Shown piece after piece: positions 1 through 9,064 of a stretch of 64,000 nucleotides of DNA. The number at the start of each line of letters is the position of its first letter. Positions within the stretch are counted from its first letter, which is position 1. Source of the stretch: Alicycliphilus sp. UBA6560 (GTDB lineage: Bacteria > Pseudomonadota > Gammaproteobacteria > Burkholderiales > Burkholderiaceae_C); contig DJJU01000003.1 of NCBI GenBank assembly GCA_002434305.1, forward strand, positions 17,600-81,599, written 5' to 3'. The translations under genes were made by a program, and so were the position numbers. Below the pieces are notes generated by a model. The model did no database searches. It was given only the letters and a program-made list of their open reading frames with translations, and was not told the origin of the DNA.

Positions 1-9
1 CTCGGAAAT

Positions 10-1485
10 TTATTGTGTAGAGAGGTGCGTGGCAGACAGCTTTCCATTATAGGAGCCGGTCTCGCTCCAGCCACCCCCCAGCGCCTTGTACAGCAAAACC
101 TGGTTTTGCAACTGTTGCAGCTGCGTGAGAACCAGAGACTGCTGGGTCAGGAACAGCGAGCGCTGCGCGTCCAGCACGTCCAGGTAGCTGGCCACGCCGT
201 TGCGGTAGCGCAGGTCGGACAGCTCCAGACGCTTGGCGTCGGCCGCTTCCTGGCCCTGCTGTGCATCCAGTTGCTCCTGCAGCGTGGCGCGGCCGGCCAG
301 GGCATCGGAGACTTCCCGGAAGGCTGTCTGGATGGCCTTCTCATATTGCGCCACGGCAATCTCGCGGCCCGCGCGCGCGGCTTCCAGGCCCGCCTGATTG
401 CGACCGGCGTCGAAGAGGGGGACAGCCAGCTGCGGTGCCAGTGAGAAAGCCCAGGAGCCGCTCTTGAACAGGCCCGAGAGCTCGGGACTGACGGTGCCCA
501 TCGTCGCCGTGAGCGATATGCGCGGAAAGAACGCCGCGCGTGCTGCGCCGATGTTGGCGTTGGCGCCGATCAGCAGATGCTCTGCCTGGCGGATGTCGGG
601 CCGCCGCTCCAGCAGATCCGAAGGCAGGCCTGCGCGCAGCGGCTGCATGGGTGCAGCGGCTTGCAGGCGCGACGACGGCAGGCTGGCACGAATGTCATCC
701 GGTAGCGCCTGGCCGAGCAGCAGTACGAGCGCGTTCTCGTCGAGCAGGCGCTGGCGCTGCTGCTGTGCGTAGGTGGCGCGGGCCGCCTCGGCCAGGCTGG
801 TGGCCTGGCGGTTGTCCAGCTCTGAACTCACCCCGTGCTCCAGGCGCAGTCGCGTGAGCTTCACGGACTCCTCGCGCGTGGCCAGCGTGCGGCGGGAGAT
901 GTCCAGCAGTTCCTCGTCAGCCATCAGGTTCAGCCAGCCAGAGGCTACCGCGGCCACCAAGCTGATCTGTGCGGCCTTGCGGGCCTCGTCGGTGGCCAGG
1001 TATTGCGCCAGCGCCTGTTCCTTCAGGGCAGCAACGCGGCCGAAAAAGTCGATCTCCCAGGCTGTCACGCCCAGGCCAACTTGGAAGACGTTGCCGTACT
1101 GCCCCGTGGCGGTGCTGGGCTGACGCGTGGCGCTGGCTACGCCGGCAATGGTCGGGAACTCGGCCGCGCGCTGGATCTGGAATTGCGCGCGCGCTTGCTC
1201 GACGTTGAGCATGGCCACGCGCAGGTCGCGGTTGTTGCCCAGGGCGATGCCGATGAGCCGCTGCAGGCGCGGATCCGTGAAATAGTCCTTCCAGTCGATG
1301 TCGGCGGCGGCCCGCTCCTGGGCCGTGGCCGCGGCACTGTCGGCCAGCCCGTATGCCGGGGGGACCGGCGCTGCCGGGCGCTCGTAGGTGGGGATGAAGC
1401 TGCATCCGGCCAGCACCAGGGCGGCGGTGAGCGGGGCCAGGGTGCGCGCGCTGCATGCGGGGAAAGAGGTGGTGTGTTTGCGCAT
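10..1485 (-). CDS. oprM: RND efflux outer-membrane lipoprotein (OprM/NodT family)
   Basis: Outer-membrane channel of a tripartite drug efflux pump; members form trimeric beta-barrels with a long periplasmic alpha-helical tunnel. The 491-residue protein begins with a signal peptide ending in the lipobox LAGC (Cys28), so it should be lipid-anchored. The two OEP repeats follow, with family signatures such as GLPSDLLERRPDIRQAE near the middle. It is the last gene of a minus-strand acrA-acrB-oprM operon, only 21 bases after acrB. The ATG at 1485 directly precedes the signal peptide; no strong ribosome-binding site is visible. Family assignment is firm; the exact orthologue name (OprM, TtgC, AdeK) is a convenience. 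Confidence 0.93.
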   Translation of the reverse strand: MRKHTTSFPACSARTLAPLTAALVLAGCSFIPTYERPAAPVPPAYGLADSAAATAQERAAADIDWKDYFTDPRLQRLIGIALGNNRDLRVAMLNVEQARAQFQIQRAAEFPTIAGVASATRQPSTATGQYGNVFQVGLGVTAWEIDFFGRVAALKEQALAQYLATDEARKAAQISLVAAVASGWLNLMADEELLDISRRTLATREESVKLTRLRLEHGVSSELDNRQATSLAEAARATYAQQQRQRLLDENALVLLLGQALPDDIRASLPSSRLQAAAPMQPLRAGLPSDLLERRPDIRQAEHLLIGANANIGAARAAFFPRISLTATMGTVSPELSGLFKSGSWAFSLAPQLAVPLFDAGRNQAGLEAARAGREIAVAQYEKAIQTAFREVSDALAGRATLQEQLDAQQGQEAADAKRLELSDLRYRNGVASYLDVLDAQRSLFLTQQSLVLTQLQQLQNQVLLYKALGGGWSETGSYNGKLSATHLSTQ

Positions 1486-1506
1486 GATGAAAAGGATGTG
1501 TCTTGT

Positions 1507-4500
1507 TCAGCCTTCGCTGACGTGCTGCTGGGCCATCTTGGCGTCATGCTCGTGCTGGCGGCTGCTGCCCTTGAAGAAGCTGCGCACCAACACGAAGAAC
1601 ACCGGCACAAAGATCACGGCCAGCAGGGTGCCAGTAATCATTCCGCCGATCACGCCGGTGCCGATGGCGCGCTGGCTGGCCGAACTGGCGCCTGAGGCCA
1701 GGAACAGCGGCACCACGCCCAGCGTGAAAGCCAGCGAAGTCATGACGATGGGGCGGAAACGCAGGTGCGCAGCTTCCAGCGCTGCCTCGATGACGCTCTT
1801 GCCCTGAGCCTGGAGGTCCTTGGCGAACTCGATGATCAGGATGGCGTTCTTGGCCGACAGGCCGATGATGGTCACCAGGCCAATCTGGAAGTACACGTCG
1901 TTGGACATGCCTCGCAACAGCGTGGCCAGCAGCACGCCCAGCACGCCCAGCGGCACTACCAGCAGTACCGAGAACGGAATCGACCAGCTCTCGTACAGCG
2001 CCGCCAGGCACAGAAACACCGCCAGCAGCGAGAAGGCATACAGGATGGTGGCCTGCGCGCCGGCGAGCTTTTCCTCGCGCGACTGGCCGGTCCATTCGAA
2101 GCCAAAGCCCTCGGGCAGCTGCGCCGCCAGACGCTCCATTTCCTGCATGGCCTCGCCCGTGCTGTAGCCGGGCGCGGCCCCGCCGGCGATCTTCATGGCC
2201 GGATAGCCGTTGTAGCGCACGGTCTGCATGGCGCCGGTGATCCAGCGTGTGGTGGCGAAGGTGGACAGCGGCACAACCTGGCCACGGCTGTTGAGCACCG
2301 GCAGGTCCAGCACTTCCTCGGGCTGCATGCGTGCCTGGGCGTCGGCCTGCACCACTACCCGCTGCAGCCGGCCCCGGTTCGGAAAGTCGTTGATGTAGGA
2401 CGAGCCGAGCGCGGTGGACAGCGCGCTGCTGATGGTGTCGAACGACACGCCCAGCGCGCTGGCTTTGTCGCGGTCGATGTCGATCTGCATCTGCGGCGCG
2501 TCCTCCATGCCGTCCGGACGCACGCCGGCCAGCACCTTGCTCTGCGCGGCCATGCCCAGCAGCTGGTTGCGTGCCGCCACCAGGGCGTCGTGGCCCTTGC
2601 TGCCCCGGTCCTGCAGGCGGAAGGTGAAGCCTGAGGCCACGCCCAGCTCCGGGATGGGAGGCGGGCTCAAGGCAAAGATGAAGGCATCGCGGAAGCCGTA
2701 CAGCGCGCCGGTGGCGCGGCCTGCCAGCGCCTCGGCCGAATGCTCGGCGCCACGGCGCTCGCTCCAGTCCTTGAGCGTCACGAAGGCCAGGCCTGCGTTC
2801 TGCCCCTGGCCGGAGAAGGAGAAGCCGGCCACGGTCACGATGTTGGCCACCTCGGGCTGGGCCAGCATGAATTCCTCGACCTTGGTCATGGCCGCCTGAG
2901 TGCGGCCCAGCGCCGCGCCGGGTGGCAGCTGCACGTTGGTGATCACGAAGCCCTGGTCCTCGTTGGGCAGGAAGGAGCTGGGCAGGCGGTTGTACACCAG
3001 GGCCAAGGCGCCGATCAGCGCCGCATAGATGATCATCATGCGGCCGCCGCGGCGCACCAGGCGCGACAGGCCCGATTCGTAGCGATGCGTGGTGCGCTTG
3101 AAGACGCGGTTGAACCAGCCGAAGAAGCCCTTCTTTTCGTGATGGCCCTCGGCGATGGGCTTGAGCAGGGTGCCGCACAGCGCGGGCGTGAGCGACAGCG
3201 CCAGGAAGGCCGAGAAGGCAATGGACGTGCCCATGGTCACGGCGAACTGGCGGTAAATGTTGCCCGTGGAGCCGGCAAAGAACGCCAGCGGCACGAACAC
3301 CGAGATCAGCACCACCGTCACGCCGACGATGGCGCCCGAGATCTGGCCCATGGCCTTGCGCGTCGCGGCTAGCGGCGGCAGGCCTTCCTCGCTCATGATG
3401 CGCTCGACGTTCTCCACCACCACGATGGCGTCGTCCACCACGATGCCGATCACCAGCACCATGCCGAACATGGTCAGCACGTTGATGGAAAAACCCAGCG
3501 CCAGCAATGTGCCGAAAGTGCCCAGCAGCGCCACGGGCACCACGATGGTGGGAATGATGGTGTAGCGGAAGTTCTGCAGGAACAGGAACATCACCAGAAA
3601 CACCAGCAGCACGGCCTCCAGCAACGTCTCCACCACCTTCTCGATGGACACGGCGATGAAGGTGGAGGTGTCGTAAGGGATGGCGTACTTCACGCCCTGC
3701 GGAAAGTACCGCTCCAGCTCGGCAAGGCGCGCCTTGACGGCCTTGGCCGTGGCCAGGGCGTTGGCGGAGGACGTCAGCTGCACGCCCAGGCCCACGGCGG
3801 GGCTGCCGTTCAGGCGCGCGCTGGTGCTGTAGTTCTGCGCGCCCAGCTCGATGGTGGCCACGTCGCGCAGGCGCACGGTGGAGCCATCGGTATTGGCGCG
3901 CAGCACCACGTTGCCGAATTCCTCGGGCGTGGTGAGCTGGCCCTTGACCACGATGGTGGCGGTCATGGTCTGATCCGCGGTGCTGGGCAGCTCGCCCAGG
4001 TTGCCGGCGGACACCTGCACGTTCTGGCTACGGATGGCGGCGTTGACCTGGTCCAGCGACAGGTTGAAACCCTTGAGCTTGGCCGGATCCACCCACACGC
4101 GCATGGCCAACTCGGCACCGAATTGCGTGACCGCGCCCACCCCGGGCAGGCGCTGCAGTTCGGGCACCACGTTGCGCGCGGCGTAGTCGTTCAGCGCCTC
4201 GATGCTCACGTCCGGCGACTCCGAAGTCAGCATCGAGAACAGCAGGAAGTTCGAGCGCGACTTTTCCACGCGCACGCCTTGCTGCGTCACGGCCGCCGGC
4301 AGGCGCGGCGTGGCGCGCGCCAGGCGGTTTTGCACGTCCACCTGGGCCAGGTCGTCATTGGTCCCCGGCTCGAAGCTCAGCACGATGGAGCCCGTGCCGT
4401 TGGCCTGGCTGGTGGCCTCGACATAGGCCAGGCCGGTGGCGCCGTTCATCTCGCGCTCGATGACCGACAGCACGCTGTCCTCTAGCGTCTGGGCCGTGGC

Positions 4501-4653
4501 GCCCGGGTAGGCCACCGAAATCTGGATGGTCGGAGGCGCCACCGCTGGGTACTGCGCAATCGGCAGCTTGGTGATGGACACGGCGCCGAACACCATGATG
4601 AAAATGGCGATCACCCACGCAAAGATGGGGCGCTCGATAAAGAACTTGGCCAT
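1507..4653 (-). CDS. acrB: RND efflux pump inner-membrane transporter (AcrB/HAE1 family)
   Basis: Proton-driven multidrug antiporter of the inner membrane that takes substrates from the periplasm and inner leaflet and passes them to the OprM channel. At 1048 residues it matches AcrB/MexB length. It starts MAKFFIERPIFAWVIAIF, typical of HAE1 pumps. The proton-relay residues are present: paired aspartates in VDDAIVVVEN (TM4, about residue 405) and the lysine in GLSAKNAILIIEFAKD (TM10). It lies 39 bases after acrA and 21 before oprM, so co-transcription is likely, under the AcrR-like operator upstream of acrA. Confidence 0.97.
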   Translation of the reverse strand: MAKFFIERPIFAWVIAIFIMVFGAVSITKLPIAQYPAVAPPTIQISVAYPGATAQTLEDSVLSVIEREMNGATGLAYVEATSQANGTGSIVLSFEPGTNDDLAQVDVQNRLARATPRLPAAVTQQGVRVEKSRSNFLLFSMLTSESPDVSIEALNDYAARNVVPELQRLPGVGAVTQFGAELAMRVWVDPAKLKGFNLSLDQVNAAIRSQNVQVSAGNLGELPSTADQTMTATIVVKGQLTTPEEFGNVVLRANTDGSTVRLRDVATIELGAQNYSTSARLNGSPAVGLGVQLTSSANALATAKAVKARLAELERYFPQGVKYAIPYDTSTFIAVSIEKVVETLLEAVLLVFLVMFLFLQNFRYTIIPTIVVPVALLGTFGTLLALGFSINVLTMFGMVLVIGIVVDDAIVVVENVERIMSEEGLPPLAATRKAMGQISGAIVGVTVVLISVFVPLAFFAGSTGNIYRQFAVTMGTSIAFSAFLALSLTPALCGTLLKPIAEGHHEKKGFFGWFNRVFKRTTHRYESGLSRLVRRGGRMMIIYAALIGALALVYNRLPSSFLPNEDQGFVITNVQLPPGAALGRTQAAMTKVEEFMLAQPEVANIVTVAGFSFSGQGQNAGLAFVTLKDWSERRGAEHSAEALAGRATGALYGFRDAFIFALSPPPIPELGVASGFTFRLQDRGSKGHDALVAARNQLLGMAAQSKVLAGVRPDGMEDAPQMQIDIDRDKASALGVSFDTISSALSTALGSSYINDFPNRGRLQRVVVQADAQARMQPEEVLDLPVLNSRGQVVPLSTFATTRWITGAMQTVRYNGYPAMKIAGGAAPGYSTGEAMQEMERLAAQLPEGFGFEWTGQSREEKLAGAQATILYAFSLLAVFLCLAALYESWSIPFSVLLVVPLGVLGVLLATLLRGMSNDVYFQIGLVTIIGLSAKNAILIIEFAKDLQAQGKSVIEAALEAAHLRFRPIVMTSLAFTLGVVPLFLASGASSASQRAIGTGVIGGMITGTLLAVIFVPVFFVLVRSFFKGSSRQHEHDAKMAQQHVSEG

Positions 4654-4692
4654 GGACCGCGCTCCTGCTTCTTGGGCGTTTCTTGGTTGTTG

Positions 4693-5955
4693 TTATTGCT
4701 GGGCTGCGGATGCGGCGGCCTGGCTGACGGCGGGAGCTGCGGCTGCAGCGGGTGTGCTGCCAGCGGCCTTCCATGGCACGGGCGTGACGACGACAGGCGA
4801 ACCCGGTTTGGCGCGGGGCAGCTTCTGGAAGCCATCGACCATCACTTGCTCGCCGGCTTTCAGCCCCTCCAGCACCACCCAGTCCGAACCCTGTGCGGGG
4901 CCCAGCTTGACCGGACGCGGCGCGACCTGGTTGCCTTCGCCTACCACCATCACCGTGTCGCCGCTGCTGGAGCGCGTAACGGCCTGCTGCGGCAGCAGCA
5001 CGCCATTGCCCACCTGGGCCTGCTCCAGCCGCACGCGCACGTACAGACCCGGCAGCAGCGAGCGCTCTGCGTTGGGTACCTCGGCGCGCAGCGTGACCTG
5101 GCCGCTGGTCGGGTCCACCGACAGGTCGGTGAACAGCAGTCGGCCCTGGTGCTTGTAGACGCTGCCGTCCTCCAGCACCAGGCTCACGTCGGCGCTGGAC
5201 TTGTCCGTCTGCTTGTACTGGCCGCTGGCCACGGCTGCGCGCAGCTTCAGGGCGTCGGCGGCGGACTGCGTGAAGTTGATGTAGAGCGGGTCGATCTGCT
5301 GGATGACGGCCAGCTCGGTGGCAGCGCCCTGTCCCACCAGTGCGCCCTCGGTCACCAGAGCCCGCCCGATGCGCCCGGAAATCGGGGCGGTGACGGTGGC
5401 ATAGCCCAGGTTGATGCTGGCGGTCGTCGTGGCGGCGCGGGCAGCGGCCACGTTGGCCTCGGCCGTCTTCTGCGCGGCAACGGCGTTGTCGTACTCCTGG
5501 CGGCTGATGGCGTTCACCTCCACCAGCGGCTTGTAGCGCTCGGCCAGCGCCTTGCTTTGCGCCAGCGAGGCCTGGGCCTGCGCCACGCTGGCCTGAGCCT
5601 GAGCCAGGCTGGCCTCATAGGGAGCGCTGTCGATCAGGAACAGCTTCTGGCCGGCCTTGACGTCGCTGCCCTCGGTGAACAGGCGCTTTTGCACGATGCC
5701 TGCGGCGCGGGCTCGCACCTGCGCCACGCGCGAAGCTTCCAGTCGGCCAGGCAACTCCGTTACCAAGCCGATGCTGCCCGGCTGCACGGTCACCACGCCC
5801 ACCTGCGGCGGGGGCGGGGTGCCCCCGGCGGACTGGGGGGCGTCGCCCCCCTTCTTGCCGCAGCCGCTCAGGGCGAGCGCGCCGACGAGCGCAAGAGACA
5901 GAAGGGTCAGGGGCTTGCGGGCGGCGCGAACGGACGCGTGGTTCTGGCGTGGCAT
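4693..5955 (-). CDS. acrA: RND efflux periplasmic adaptor lipoprotein (AcrA/MexA family)
   Basis: Membrane-fusion protein joining the AcrB pump to the outer-membrane channel. I chose the ATG at 5955 over an in-frame start 24 codons upstream: it has a Shine-Dalgarno AAAGGA six bases ahead and leads straight into the signal peptide. The lipobox LSGC gives Cys32 as the lipidated residue, followed by GKKGG. Then come the lipoyl/barrel-sandwich halves flanking a coiled-coil hairpin rich in ASVAQAQASLAQSKA, and beta-barrel/membrane-proximal domains. The protein is 420 residues. It is the first gene of the operon and divergent from the TetR regulator. Confidence 0.95.
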   Translation of the reverse strand: MPRQNHASVRAARKPLTLLSLALVGALALSGCGKKGGDAPQSAGGTPPPPQVGVVTVQPGSIGLVTELPGRLEASRVAQVRARAAGIVQKRLFTEGSDVKAGQKLFLIDSAPYEASLAQAQASVAQAQASLAQSKALAERYKPLVEVNAISRQEYDNAVAAQKTAEANVAAARAATTTASINLGYATVTAPISGRIGRALVTEGALVGQGAATELAVIQQIDPLYINFTQSAADALKLRAAVASGQYKQTDKSSADVSLVLEDGSVYKHQGRLLFTDLSVDPTSGQVTLRAEVPNAERSLLPGLYVRVRLEQAQVGNGVLLPQQAVTRSSSGDTVMVVGEGNQVAPRPVKLGPAQGSDWVVLEGLKAGEQVMVDGFQKLPRAKPGSPVVVTPVPWKAAGSTPAAAAAPAVSQAAASAAQQ

Positions 5956-6060
5956 GAAGGTCCTTTGGAGGGCGTGATGCTTTTGATGACTGGCGGATGC
6001 TGCAGGCAAAGCCCCAGATGCTGACACCGGTCAATGACAACTTTGCGAGGTGGGGGATTG

Positions 6061-6084
6061 TACATACATTCGTGAATGTATAAT
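6061..6084. promoter_or_regulatory. AcrR-type operator overlapping divergent acr promoters
   Basis: The arms ATACATTC and GAATGTAT form a perfect inverted repeat around a GT centre, inside a 24-base site. From memory of the E. coli AcrR operator, 20 of 24 positions agree. The right end contains a perfect -10 hexamer TATAAT (6079-6084) for the regulator gene; on the other strand TACAAT (6057-6062) could serve acrA. Repressor bound here would shut both promoters, which fits autoregulated AcrR control. Confidence 0.88.
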
Positions 6085-6111
6085 CAGCGCTGGATTCGGA
6101 GGTCTACATCC

Positions 6112-6735
6112 ATGGCACGACGCACGAAGGACGACGCGGATGCCACGCGCAGCAGCCTGCTGGATGCGGCCGAGCGCGTGTTCTACGACAAGGGCGTGGC
6201 CCGCGCTTCATTGGGCGAGATCGCCCAGGCTGCCGGCGCCACGCGCGGAGCCATCTACTGGCACTTCAAAGACAAGGCCCATCTGTTCAATGCCATGATG
6301 GACCGCGTCACCCTGCCGCTGGAGGTGGCCTGCAACGCTGGCGACGCCGCGTGCCGGGCGGCCTCACCGCTGCAGCGGCTGCGCGCCCTGGTGGATCACT
6401 TGCTGGGCAGCATCGAAAACGACGAGCACACACGCCGCGTCTTCGAGATCGCCATGTACCGTGTGGAGTACGTGAACGAACTCAGCGGCGTGCGCGAACG
6501 CCATCTGACCTCACAGGCACGCTTTCACGCCATGCTGGCGCGCGAACTGGGCGATGCCGCCGAGCAGCAGGGCCTCACGCTGCCGCTGGAGACGGCTGCT
6601 GCAGCGACGGGGCTGGGGGCGCTGTTTGATGGCCTATTGCAGACCTGGGTGCTCAACGGCGCGCCCTTCGCACTGCGCGCCACGGGCCGGCAGCTGGTGG
6701 ACGTATACCTGCGCGGCCTGGGCTTTGCCACCTGA
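6112..6735 (+). CDS. acrR: TetR-family repressor of the efflux operon (AcrR/TtgR-like)
   Basis: Transcriptional repressor expected to release its operator when it binds pump substrates. The 207-residue product starts MARRTKDDADATRSSLLDAA. The TetR helix-turn-helix is clear at about residues 28-54 (SLGEIAQAAGATRGAIYWHF), and the rest resembles the AcrR/TtgR C-terminal ligand-binding domain. I chose the ATG at 6112 because GGAGG lies 9 bases upstream; an in-frame ATG at 6076 sits inside the operator/-10 region. It is divergent from acrA across the AcrR-type operator, so control of both genes is very likely. Confidence 0.95.
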   Translation: MARRTKDDADATRSSLLDAAERVFYDKGVARASLGEIAQAAGATRGAIYWHFKDKAHLFNAMMDRVTLPLEVACNAGDAACRAASPLQRLRALVDHLLGSIENDEHTRRVFEIAMYRVEYVNELSGVRERHLTSQARFHAMLARELGDAAEQQGLTLPLETAAAATGLGALFDGLLQTWVLNGAPFALRATGRQLVDVYLRGLGFAT

Positions 6736-6794
6736 CTGCCGTGCGATAATGCGCGGCTTGGCTGGTGCAGCGCGCCAGCCGGTGCCTTTTCCAA

Positions 6795-6870
6795 GCGGCT
6801 GTAGCTCAGTGGATAGAGTATTGGCCTCCGAAGCCAAGGGTCGTGGGTTCGATCCCCGCCAGCCGCGCCA
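6795..6870 (+). tRNA. tRNA-Arg (anticodon CCG)
   Basis: A complete 76-base cloverleaf. Acceptor strands GCGGCTG and CAGCCGC pair perfectly, discriminator G is followed by an encoded CCA. The D-arm contains AGCTCAGTGGATAGAG and the T-loop GGTTCGATCC. The anticodon stem TTGGC/GCCAA encloses the loop CTCCGAA, giving anticodon CCG for arginine CGG codons. A candidate -10 GATAAT lies at 6745-6750. The phosphatase gene follows about 50 bases downstream. Confidence 0.97.
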
Positions 6871-6920
6871 CTTCCTTCTCTCTCGCCCCTTCTTCATGTC
6901 CATGCACTACAGTGCAATGC

Positions 6921-7676
6921 ATGACTGTTTTTACGCGCAGCGTTGCACTATCTGGGGCATCCAATTTTCGTGATCTGGGCGGTTATGCGGGACAGGACGG
7001 GCGCCTGGTGCGCTGGCGTCGGCTGTTTCGCTCCGACCACCTGGCCGGCCTGACGGCGCAGGACGCGCAGGCCCTGGCCGACTTGGGCCTGGCCCGTGCC
7101 GTGGACCTGCGCGGGCAGCAGGAAAGCGCTGCCCAGTCTTATTCCCTGTCCACTGTGCGCTACCACTCGCTGCCGATCGAGCCAACCGTGGTGCAGCGCG
7201 CCAAGGAAATGGCGCAGGCCGGCCAGCAGATGACCGCGCCGATCGCTCGCCGCCTGATGGAAGACACCTACCGCGCCTTCGTCTCCGACAACACGCCGCA
7301 GTTCGCCGCGCTGTTTGCGCACCTGCTGGACGAGGACACGCCGCTGGTCTTCCACTGCACCGCCGGCAAGGACCGCACCGGCTTTGCCGCCGCGCTGATC
7401 CTGCGCGCCCTGGGTGTGCCCGAGGACGTGGTGATGCAGGACTATCTGCTCACCAATGGCCTGTACCGCCGCCCGCAGGCGGTGCAGGGCTCGGCGCCGC
7501 AGGAGGTGCTGGACGTGATCTGGCGCGTGCAGGCCGACTTCCTGCAGGCCGCCTTCGATGCCGTGGAGCGCGACCACGGCGGCCTGGCGCGCTACCTGGT
7601 GCAGCAGCTGCAGCTGGACGATGCTGCGCGCGAACGGCTGGCGCAGCTGTACCTGCAGCCACCGGCCAGCGCATAG
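6921..7676 (+). CDS. Tyrosine/serine protein phosphatase (Y_phosphatase3 family)
   Basis: A soluble cysteine-based phosphatase of the family that includes Mycobacterium PtpB and Listeria LipA; substrates may be phosphoproteins or phosphoinositides. The signature P-loop HCTAGKDRTG lies at about residues 144-153, giving catalytic Cys, the Lys-Asp pair typical of this subgroup, and Arg. The N-terminal SGASNFRDLGGY is also family-typical. The open frame extends upstream through the tRNA, so the ATG at 6921 (MTVFTRSVALSG) is chosen; no strong ribosome-binding site is visible. Predicted length 251 residues. Physiological target unknown. Confidence 0.88.
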   Translation: MTVFTRSVALSGASNFRDLGGYAGQDGRLVRWRRLFRSDHLAGLTAQDAQALADLGLARAVDLRGQQESAAQSYSLSTVRYHSLPIEPTVVQRAKEMAQAGQQMTAPIARRLMEDTYRAFVSDNTPQFAALFAHLLDEDTPLVFHCTAGKDRTGFAAALILRALGVPEDVVMQDYLLTNGLYRRPQAVQGSAPQEVLDVIWRVQADFLQAAFDAVERDHGGLARYLVQQLQLDDAARERLAQLYLQPPASA

Positions 7677-7689
7677 CGCGGCGCAGGCA

Positions 7690-7719
7690 CAAAAAAAGCA
7701 GCCCGAGGGCTGCTTTTTT
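7690..7719. terminator. Bidirectional intrinsic terminator
   Basis: The stem GCAGCCC/GGGCTGC with a GAG loop is flanked by seven A on the left and six T on the right, so it can terminate both the phosphatase gene (plus) and the convergent HU-like gene (minus). Confidence 0.92.
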
Positions 7720-7735
7720 CATCGCGTGGGGGCGC

Positions 7736-8158
7736 TCAGGCCGTGGCGTCCTTGAGCTTCTTGAGGGCGCGGGTCTTGATCTTGACCGAAGCCGGCTTGG
7801 CGGCGAACCAGCGCTCCTCGCCCGTGAACGGGTCCTTGGCCAGGCGCTTCTTGCGCGCTTCGACTTGGTGCAGATTGATCTTCAGCAGACCGGGCAGCGT
7901 GAACTCGCCCGAGCCCTTCTTGTGCACGGAGGCCAGGATGGCGCCTTCCAGGGCCGCGAGCACCGCCCGCACGTTCTTGGCTTCCACGCCCGACTGCTCG
8001 GACAGGTGGGCGACCAGCGTGGTCTTGTTGAAGACGTCCTTCACCGGCTTGATGGCGGCGGGTGCCTTCTTGGCGGCCGCGGCCTTGGCGGGTGCTGCGG
8101 ACTTGGCCGAAGCAGTCTTCTTTGCCGGTGCGGCGGTGGTTTTCTTTGCAGTTGCCAT
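7736..8158 (-). CDS. HU-family DNA-binding protein with histone-H1-like N-terminal tail
   Basis: Nucleoid-associated protein. The 140-residue product has two parts. Residues 1-45 are low-complexity Ala/Lys/Pro (for example AAPAKKTASAKSAAPAKAAA), resembling eukaryotic histone H1 tails and bacterial H1-like proteins. Residues 46-140 form an HU/IHF fold containing NKTTLVAHLSEQSGVEAKNV and GSGEFTLPGLLKINL. The start is the ATG at 8158 because the tail begins there (MATAKKTTAAP); the frame upstream has no matching character. The tail likely adds non-specific DNA binding. The neighbouring divergent gene, phaM, ends in a similar tail. Confidence 0.9.
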   Translation of the reverse strand: MATAKKTTAAPAKKTASAKSAAPAKAAAAKKAPAAIKPVKDVFNKTTLVAHLSEQSGVEAKNVRAVLAALEGAILASVHKKGSGEFTLPGLLKINLHQVEARKKRLAKDPFTGEERWFAAKPASVKIKTRALKKLKDATA

Positions 8159-8382
8159 GATGTGGTTGATTGCTTGTCTGAAGTTGCTGTACAGGCCCAG
8201 CCCGTGCTGGTGAGCGGATTCTAGGGCGGTATCCCGCGCCTGGTGCAGCCCTGTGCGCTTGCGTGCGTCAGAAAACCACGCATTTGCGCTGCTGCAGCGC
8301 TGTTGGAGTGCGCGCGCATCGGCGCTAAGCTGTCGGCGCCGGCGCATCGCGCAGGACAAAGCCAAACCAAGGAGCAACGGCC

Positions 8383-9063
8383 ATGAGCGACAACTCTCCC
8401 TTCGGCTTCGCACGCTTCGTGCCGGGGTTCGACTTCCTGCAAAGCCTCGCCAAGGGCGCGTCCGGCGGCGTGTCAGGCATGCCCGGCTGGGTGGCGCCCA
8501 CGGCCAGCGTCCAGGAGCTGGACAAGCGCATCCAGGAGCTGAAGGCCGTGCAGTTCTGGCTGGAGCAGAACGCCCGCGCGCTCACCGCCACGGTCCAGGC
8601 GCTGGAGGTGCAAAAGATGACCCTGGCCACGCTGCAGGGCATGAACGTCGCCATGGGCGACGTGGCGGCGGCCTTCGGCGGCCTGGGCGCTGCGGCCGCA
8701 GCGCCCGCACCGGCTGCCGCGCCGGCCCCTGCACCCGCCCCGCAGCCGCAGCAGGAAGCGGGCAGCGAAAAGCCCGAGGCCGCGCCCGGCGCCGCCGCCG
8801 ACCCGCTGCAGTGGTGGGGCGCGCTGACCCAGCAGTTCCAGCAGATCGCCGCCCACGCCATGCAGGACGCGGCCACGCAGCAGGCGGCGTTCGATGCCAC
8901 GCGCGACATGGCCAGCGGCGCGCTCAAGACCGCCAGCGACATGGCCACGCAGTGGGTGCAGGCGGCCGGGGGCGATGCCGCCGCGCCGGCCCAGTCCCGT
9001 GCCCCGCGCGCCGCTCCCGCCGCAGCCAAGCCGGCGGCGGCCAAGAAGGCGGCGGCCAAGTAA
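8383..9063 (+). CDS. phaM: PhaM-like polyhydroxyalkanoate granule regulatory protein
   Basis: In Cupriavidus necator PhaM activates PHA synthase PhaC and tethers granules to the nucleoid. This 226-residue protein has the family N-terminus (NPFGFARFVPGFDFLQSL-like), a helical stretch VQELDKRIQELKAVQFWLEQ, an Ala/Pro-rich linker at about 105-125, and a C-terminal Ala-Lys-Pro tail (PAAAKPAAAKKAAAK) of the type that binds DNA. AAGGAG at 8369-8374 supports the ATG at 8383. No PHA synthase gene is in the window, so the link to granules is by homology. A family A repeat follows the stop codon. Confidence 0.85.
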   Translation: MSDNSPFGFARFVPGFDFLQSLAKGASGGVSGMPGWVAPTASVQELDKRIQELKAVQFWLEQNARALTATVQALEVQKMTLATLQGMNVAMGDVAAAFGGLGAAAAAPAPAAAPAPAPAPQPQQEAGSEKPEAAPGAAADPLQWWGALTQQFQQIAAHAMQDAATQQAAFDATRDMASGALKTASDMATQWVQAAGGDAAAPAQSRAPRAAPAAAKPAAAKKAAAK

Positions 9064-9064
9064 A

